A stretch of DNA of 64,000 bases, taken from contig BFEA01000007.1 in the NCBI GenBank assembly GCA_003427395.1, forward strand, positions 7,972,631 through 8,036,630, read 5' to 3'. The position numbers and the translations under genes were made by a program. The notes below the pieces were generated by a model. It searched no databases and was not told the DNA's origin. It was given only the letters and a program-made list of their open reading frames with translations. This document shows, piece by piece, positions 58,742-64,000 of this stretch (positions are counted from its first letter, which is position 1; each line of letters begins with the position of its first letter). The DNA is from Chara braunii (lineage: Eukaryota > Streptophyta > Charophyceae > Charales > Characeae).

Positions 58742-59215
58742 GCGCCGCGGATTGCTGGCGTGGTCACACTGACGTGATAACTTACTGCAGCCGGGAGTAT
58801 CCGATGGGCAGTTGAAGAGGAAGAAGAGAAGGGATGGAGCAAAGAGATTGGGGGTATGGGATCTTGTGGATCGCCCAGATAAGGAGCCACTAATCAAAAC
58901 GAAAAGTTGGAACTTTGCTTTAAATTTCGAGGAAAAAAAAAAAAAAAAGTGATTGCAAGTTCAGTAGGTCTCCTAATCTTCCCCACAACAAATAATCCGA
59001 AAGAAATGAAAAAAAAATTGAATTTCATACTGCAAATGAGTAATAATAATGAATAATAAAATAACAGAACTGCGAAAGAAAAAAAAACAATTCCGCAAGT
59101 TTAGAGAATTCCGAAAGATAAAAAATCCGGAATCACTCGGATGAGAGTATGAGCAGTTTTTAAAAAAAGGTAACTGCAAGAGGTGCAAGGAATATGAGTG
59201 TGAACGATATACAGA
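58742..59215 (-). other. 5' leader of split gypsy element
   Basis: AT-rich, no ORF; TTTCGGAATT..TTTCGCAG-like blocks resemble the repeats in the G3 leader. The expected PBS and 5' LTR are not found; module B sequence begins at about 59220. Confidence 0.5.
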
Positions 59216-59219
59216 AAAC

Positions 59220-62145
59220 CAATGTCGCTAAATCACACAAATGTCCAAGTAGTTGTATCCAAGCAGAGAGTACAAAATGCACCAAGAAACCATCCATATA
59301 GAGCAGGCCCGGCACCGCACAAAACGGGGCGGGACCCTCCCGGCAGCGTCACGTAGGAGTTGGTCGCTGCAGCACAACGCAACTGAGGCTGCGATATGTG
59401 CAACAGAACNCAGCAGGACGGTTATGCGCAACCCCCAGCGGAAGTGCAACAACACTTGACGAAAGCAGTTCGCCTGGTTAGCTCACACACTAGTATCAGT
59501 CGCAGTTCAACGAACAGTAACTTCGAAAACAGCGCTCCGGTCATTCAGCAGCGGCTCCGCGAACTTTACAAACTGACCTGCCAATGACACCTCCGATAAC
59601 CCCAGAGTCGTCCGATGCTGTTCCAAAGGCAGAAACGGACTAATATCTCGACAGTCAGAGAACTGATTTAATAGCCATTCGTTGTTCACAGTGCAAAGTG
59701 CTCACTCTTTGGCATGTATCTGGCTACTAGTAGGACCGAGCAGGCAGCTAGGTGTGACCAACGATCACTACTGGATTTAAACTCACGCCTGTAGATTAAC
59801 AGTTCCCTGTCTTCGTTAGCTGAGCGGTCTGCCAATGTGCAAAATGAGAAGGATTCTTCCACGAGAACATGGCTAGACGGACCGCTTACTCGTGCAGCTC
59901 AACATACGACATCAGTCGATCAAGTAAGCCCGTCCANGTACGTATTACCCTCCTTCAACCAGCCTTCCTGGCTTCTGGGCCCCCCTTCTCTACCAATCTT
60001 CTGCTGCCGAGCTACCTGTTCTACCTATCATCTACGAAATTTGTCGGTATTACGAAGTTCGTGAAGCCTAAAAACCCTCGTTTAACATTTCTCCTTGTCT
60101 GTCTTTGATGAACCGTGGATAATATCTGCAATCTCCGCCTCGTGCCGCACCACCCTCTTTCCTTCACACACGTTCACGCAGCTCGTCTCTCCTTGTGCTT
60201 CAAAACTAACATACTATCTCCAAATCTATCACTACCAGATGATTCGCCCGACCCAGATACCCCAAGTTTGCCTTTCAGTTTACTCGATTCCATGCAGGAT
60301 CGAGTTAGTTCTCCATTTTCTCCATTCTTGCCATATCCTGTTTTCGAGAACCCCCACGCAGCTCTTTTTGCTATTAACTCTCTTTCTNCTAATCTAGGGC
60401 CATAACTTACTCCACTACTGCACTCGGACCATGCCAAAACCCCTAATGACTATCTTTCCTCGCTCATTTCTGATAGGAACGAGTATGGCATCTGCTTTCT
60501 TCCCCTGTCATATCCGCCCTCTCCATCCTCCGCACAACTCTTTTTGCTAACCTCTTTCTCTACTAACTTTCTCCTAAAACTAACTTCACCAACGAGGTCG
60601 CAGTACTTAAAAACCCCAATCTACCAACTTATTTTGCCCGATTTCATACCTCCATATCTACTAACCTAACACAAAAACTAACTCCATATTTGAAGTCACC
60701 CTATATCAAAACCTCCGGTTTACATCTCTCCTCGCCCGTTTTCATTGAGAGACGGGCGAGTTACGTCTTTCCTCCGCCCCGCCTCCTTCGTTGCTCTACC
60801 ATGCCCGACTCCCTTTTTACCGCGCACGTACCCGCCTCAACTGTCCGTCCGGGTTCAGCCTCTTCTATTGCTCTTCCCCCGTACTTCTCCTCTGCCAAGT
60901 ATCCTCTGCTGGCCCATCGCTCTCTACCTTCTCCCGCCCAGCTTCACTGCGGGTACGAGTCCGTGCGCTAAAACGGATTCCACGATCATATAGACAACAA
61001 GACGGGCGCCCACGAACGTCGAAATCCGTCAAGGAGTGCGCTAAAGCGGAGGCCACGATCACACAGACAGCAGGACGGGCGGCTACGGACGTCGAAATCC
61101 GTCAAGGAGTGCGCTAGCAGCTCCCCTGCGGAACCATCCGCCTTGAATAGCGGATGGTGCTGAGGCGGTCGGTCTATGCTCGACCGTCTCGACTCAGCTA
61201 CTACGAGGAATCGAAGGGCCTGACATGTTGCATGGCCCGCACCGTGAGCCCGGTGAAGAGTGGCCTGACGCAAATCTCGGTAGCACGCCTTCAAGTGGGA
61301 GTATTGAAGGCCGGATTTTGGGGAAGGGTTCCATAGGACCGCTGCTATGATTGGCGGTCCCTTTTGCCCTGCTGCGCTCGTCCCTCCGCGCTTCGGGACA
61401 ACCCACCTGCTTTCAAGGCCCAACTGGCGTGGTTACGCTCAAACCTCTCACACGAGACGTGACTGATTGATGGCGCATCCGCAGCAACCTTCGCCACTCG
61501 AGTTTTCTTTCTGCCTTATCGGCTAGTTACCTACCGGCTCGCATAGACCTTTGACTTTCCTCTGTCCGCGTCTCAAGGCAGCGGATAGAGGACTCTTACC
61601 AGTCTTTCGAGCACACCAAAACCCAAACGTCAACGAAAAAGAGACGCGTGCTCAAGGTTTTCAACCGACAACGGCCTCCAAATCCAGCGCCCTGTCCGAG
61701 TAAAATAACAAAAAAAAAATATATTAGGAACTTTTAAATCCGCACAGTATGCCGTCGCCAACGGCAAAACCAAGGGGGATAGCCTCACCGACCCCTCGAC
61801 CCCTCGGTTCCCTCCGCGCCACTCTGACACCCCGCGTGGTCGCCGCTCGATCTCGAACCCTGAATCTTCTGATTAGAAGTCCGATATTGTAACCAATAGC
61901 GCGAGGCCCAAGTCTGAGTCTAACCTTGACGAAGGCCTAAATAAATAGGTATTGCGCGACTTGTAGACCTCCTGAAACATTTCAAAATCACATTGTTGTC
62001 GATGCCATTCTCCGCACTTGCGCACAAGTCATAGGCAAACGTACCAATCACGAGACGAAAATCTTTTCAATCCTAGTTTAATCAGAAATAAAAATATGGC
62101 TGGCGATCACGCCGGTTCTTCAATCATCAACAAATAAAATCACGC
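59220..62145 (-). mobile_element. modular element, A-D-B arm (minus)
   Basis: From 62145 downward: module A lacking its first about 150 bp, a well-kept tRNA-Arg-like segment (61848-61912), GGCTATCCCCC block, D units with hairpins (60282-60305, 60731-60760) and a B end (GCCGGGAGGGTCCCG, about 59330). It is joined head-to-head to another module A at 62146. Confidence 0.7.
61848..61912 (-). repeat. tRNA-Arg(UCU)-like segment
   Basis: Minus strand: GCTATTGGTTACAATATCGG (A-box-like), ACTTCTAATCAGAAG (an anticodon arm as in tRNA-Arg UCU) and AGGGTTCGAGATC (B box). The D arm and acceptor are degraded. Best evidence that the head of module A came from a tRNA. Confidence 0.7.
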
Positions 62146-62640
62146 TGTCAAAGCGAATACCCTTACAAGGGTATCCGCCCTGGTTTTTGCAAATGACAGA
62201 AAATAAGTTTGGTTTAAAGGTTAAGTATAATGCGCGAGGGCGCGGCTGCGTCTGGGTTTGCATTCACAGAATGGTTGACTAGAGTAGAGAGTGTGTGGGC
62301 GCGCAAATTGAAGGCGCGCGTGATCTCTTTTCTTTAATGATTGTGAAAACCGACGTTGGTCGCCGACCAGATTTTACTTCTGATTAAACTAGGATTTCAA
62401 AGATTGTCTCTTGATGAAGTGCTTGCTTGTGACCTATGCATACGTATGGAGGACGACGTTGACGGAGGCACGGATCTGTGTAGCCGCGCGGTGGACGNGA
62501 AAGGTTGACGGCTGTGAGGTTGGTTGATAGGCCGATGGGTGATTTTGAAACATTTTGGTAGATCTGCACGTTGCGCGATATCCGTTTTAATTAGGTGTCC
62601 GTCAAACAGTAAAACCAACCTCGGCCGTAGTGGTATTGGC
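62146..62640 (+). repeat. module A, plus-strand copy
   Basis: TGTCAAAGCGAATACCC, perfect ATACCCTTACAAGGGTAT, CCGCCCTGG, TTTGCAAATGACAG; hairpin TGGTC/GACCA at 62357-62369. Its 5' end abuts an inverted, 5'-truncated module A. Confidence 0.85.
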
Positions 62641-62715
62641 TACGATTTTTTTTTTGGTGTCCGTCAAACGGGTGGTAGTCTCGCTGGTCATTCCGCCACG
62701 CTGATTTTTTTTTTT
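62590..62715 (+). repeat. two short units ending in T runs
   Basis: GGTGTCCGTCAAACRG...GATTTTTTTTT occurs twice (about 62596 and 62655). The T runs could act as Pol III terminators. Confidence 0.6.
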
Positions 62716-63458
62716 GATTCTTGGTTGTGTTCTCAGGCAATTGCTCTTTCCAATACGCAGGCAGTCCAAGGGTTCTTTGAGAGTCTCTCTTCTCTTGTGT
62801 GCAGGCTAAGCGTCATCCTTAGGCCGCGCACCATTTCCCTAAGCATTGAAATCCTACGGCGTCACCGGGGTGCGGCAACGTCGTCCTCCCCCTCGTCTCT
62901 ACGCACCCATCGGGTCTCATGTATCTCATTCAACCCTATTTACGCAGACCCCTTAGTCTTTTCGGGGCCTTTGCATGCATGCACACACAACTTCACATTT
63001 CCCTTGGCAAGATTGCACTCCATTCTCTCACTCACACTCCAAGTCTCAAAAGTAAAGGTCATTCCCATGGACTGGCTTTAAGCTAAGGGTCCAGTAGCCC
63101 TTTGCCCCTCTTCCCTTTTTCTTTTNCAGCCCGGTTCCTCCCATCCCTATCCCCCTCAAGGCATCCCTAGCCCTCACTCACCTGCACAGTCCCACACAAA
63201 GCAAAGATCCATACAATCCCCCGTTGGGGGTCAACACGTAGCCCTTCCCACATGCCTATTATTTCCATGTTCTTTGGCTGCTCTTTGCTCCCTCTCTTTT
63301 GCTCAATCAGCCCATCCTCTTCTCATAGTCATGCAGTCGGGGAAATGGTTGAGTCAAACTGACTTGCTTCAATTTATACTTTCTCCCGGATTCCGCCTCT
63401 TTTCCCACTCTTTCAAACGTCCTTTCCTTTGCCTTCTCGGTGGCACAAGGGACCGGCT
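62716..63458. other. no recognised gene
   Basis: Pyrimidine-rich; open plus-strand frames without recognisable domains. Confidence 0.4.
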
Positions 63459-64000
63459 ACCCTTCCCTTGCCCTCTTTCTCCACCAAGTGAGGTCTGATT
63501 TTTTTACCGTTCGCACCTTGGCAATGCAACAAGTGAGGGGAGAAGGGTTAGTTATATGCCAAGTGAGGGGAAGCAAGAGGGGGAGCAAGATGGAGAGAGA
63601 GAGAGAGAGAGAGAGGATTTATATAGGGGAGCTCTCTTCTTGTTCTTCTTATCTACTTTAGCTCTTTTAGCAGGTTGGTTACATCTATAACCGAAATGGA
63701 AGCCTAGTGTTGCTTGGTTTAAAAATGCAGAATCTCGTCTTAACCATCATTTATCTGGTCTTTTTGGAGTTAGTTCATTGGCTTGGCTTGGACATTTGGT
63801 TCACGTAGCTATTCCAGAAGCCAGAGGACAACATATAAGGTGGGGCAATTTTTTTATTACTACCCTTCCCTTGCCCTCCTTCTCCACCAAGTGAGGTCTG
63901 ATTTCTTTACCGTTCACACCTTGGCAATGTAACAAGTGAGGGGAGAAGGGTTAGTCATATGCCAAGTGAGGGGAAGCAAGAGGGGGAGCAAGAGAGAGAG
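63459..64000 (+). repeat. 402-bp tandem unit containing plastid psaB
   Basis: TACCCTTCCCTTGCCCTC begins at 63459 and again at 63861; about 140 bases that follow are nearly the same, including the closing (GA)n. The window ends inside the second unit, so more copies may follow. Confidence 0.85.
63613..63870 (+). pseudogene. psaB: plastid psaB fragment in nuclear DNA
   Basis: About 86 codons of the photosystem I core protein Psa[67 protein letters not shown]. One CAA has become TAA (in WLHLQPK), and a Thr in the AWTGHL region reads Leu. It starts directly after a (GA)n run and ends in the repeated flank, so it is a nuclear plastid insertion and not plastid sequence. Confidence 0.92.

Noticed and set aside
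63613-63870. Functional psaB or plastid contig
   Set aside because: Only about 86 codons, one in-frame stop, and nuclear repeat flanks on both sides.

Overview
This is a gene-poor eukaryotic nuclear window made almost entirely of nested mobile elements. A myosin motor-domain exon with plant-type splice sites, a decayed plastid psaB fragment, Ty3/gypsy elements with chromodomain-like C-termini and initiator-Met-type primer-binding sites all point to a green plant or streptophyte alga. A charophyte such as Chara is my guess from the myosin exon, the long gene-free spacing and the repeat load; it is not proven.

Layout. 1-5.9 kb: a 3'-LTR-like stretch, an integrase scrap, and a degraded minus-strand Ty3/gypsy pol (1.65-4.01 kb) cut by a 308-bp LTR with a Met-type PBS (4012-4333). 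5,943-14,903: a complete plus-strand Ty3/gypsy insertion (LTR-gag-PR-RT-RH-IN-chromodomain-LTR) with a 5-bp target duplication GTAGG, many stops, and a gap in its 5' LTR. 15.1-21.1 kb: a second minus-strand gypsy relative (LTR, PBS, split RT) that carries an oppositely oriented gag-protease fragment inside its RT. 22.2-28.5 kb: a Penelope-like reverse-transcriptase pseudogene in two pieces, with a 5.3-kb modular structured repeat between them. 29.95-32.4 kb: a run of about 16 different near-perfect hairpins including a U6 snRNA 3' end, then a 51/52-bp minisatellite. 34.93-35.06 kb: the myosin exon.

37.1-58.7 kb is the most striking region. One minus-strand Ty3/gypsy element is split exactly in its protease-RT linker by a 16.1-kb insertion (40,335-56,461). 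The insertion has TG...CA termini and is flanked by a 4-bp duplication CCGT; removing it puts the gypsy reading frame back in register. The insertion is itself a giant imperfect palindrome centred near 48,668. Its two arms carry, in mirror order, a terminal structured module (A), a tRNA-like segment, a T-arm-like module (C), two short-repeat arrays and a B module; a U6-like segment was found only in the left arm. No transposase or polymerase ORF was recognised inside it. A hammerhead-ribozyme motif, duplicated on either side of an assembly gap, sits only in the left arm. Related modules recur at 22.8, 34.1 and 59.2-62.2 kb. In several of them the stem sequence differs between copies while pairing and loop are kept, which suggests selection on RNA or DNA structure.

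The window ends in what looks like a 402-bp tandem unit containing a plastid psaB fragment. No intact host gene, rRNA operon, CRISPR array or bacterial-type operon is present. Most coding features are pseudogenes.
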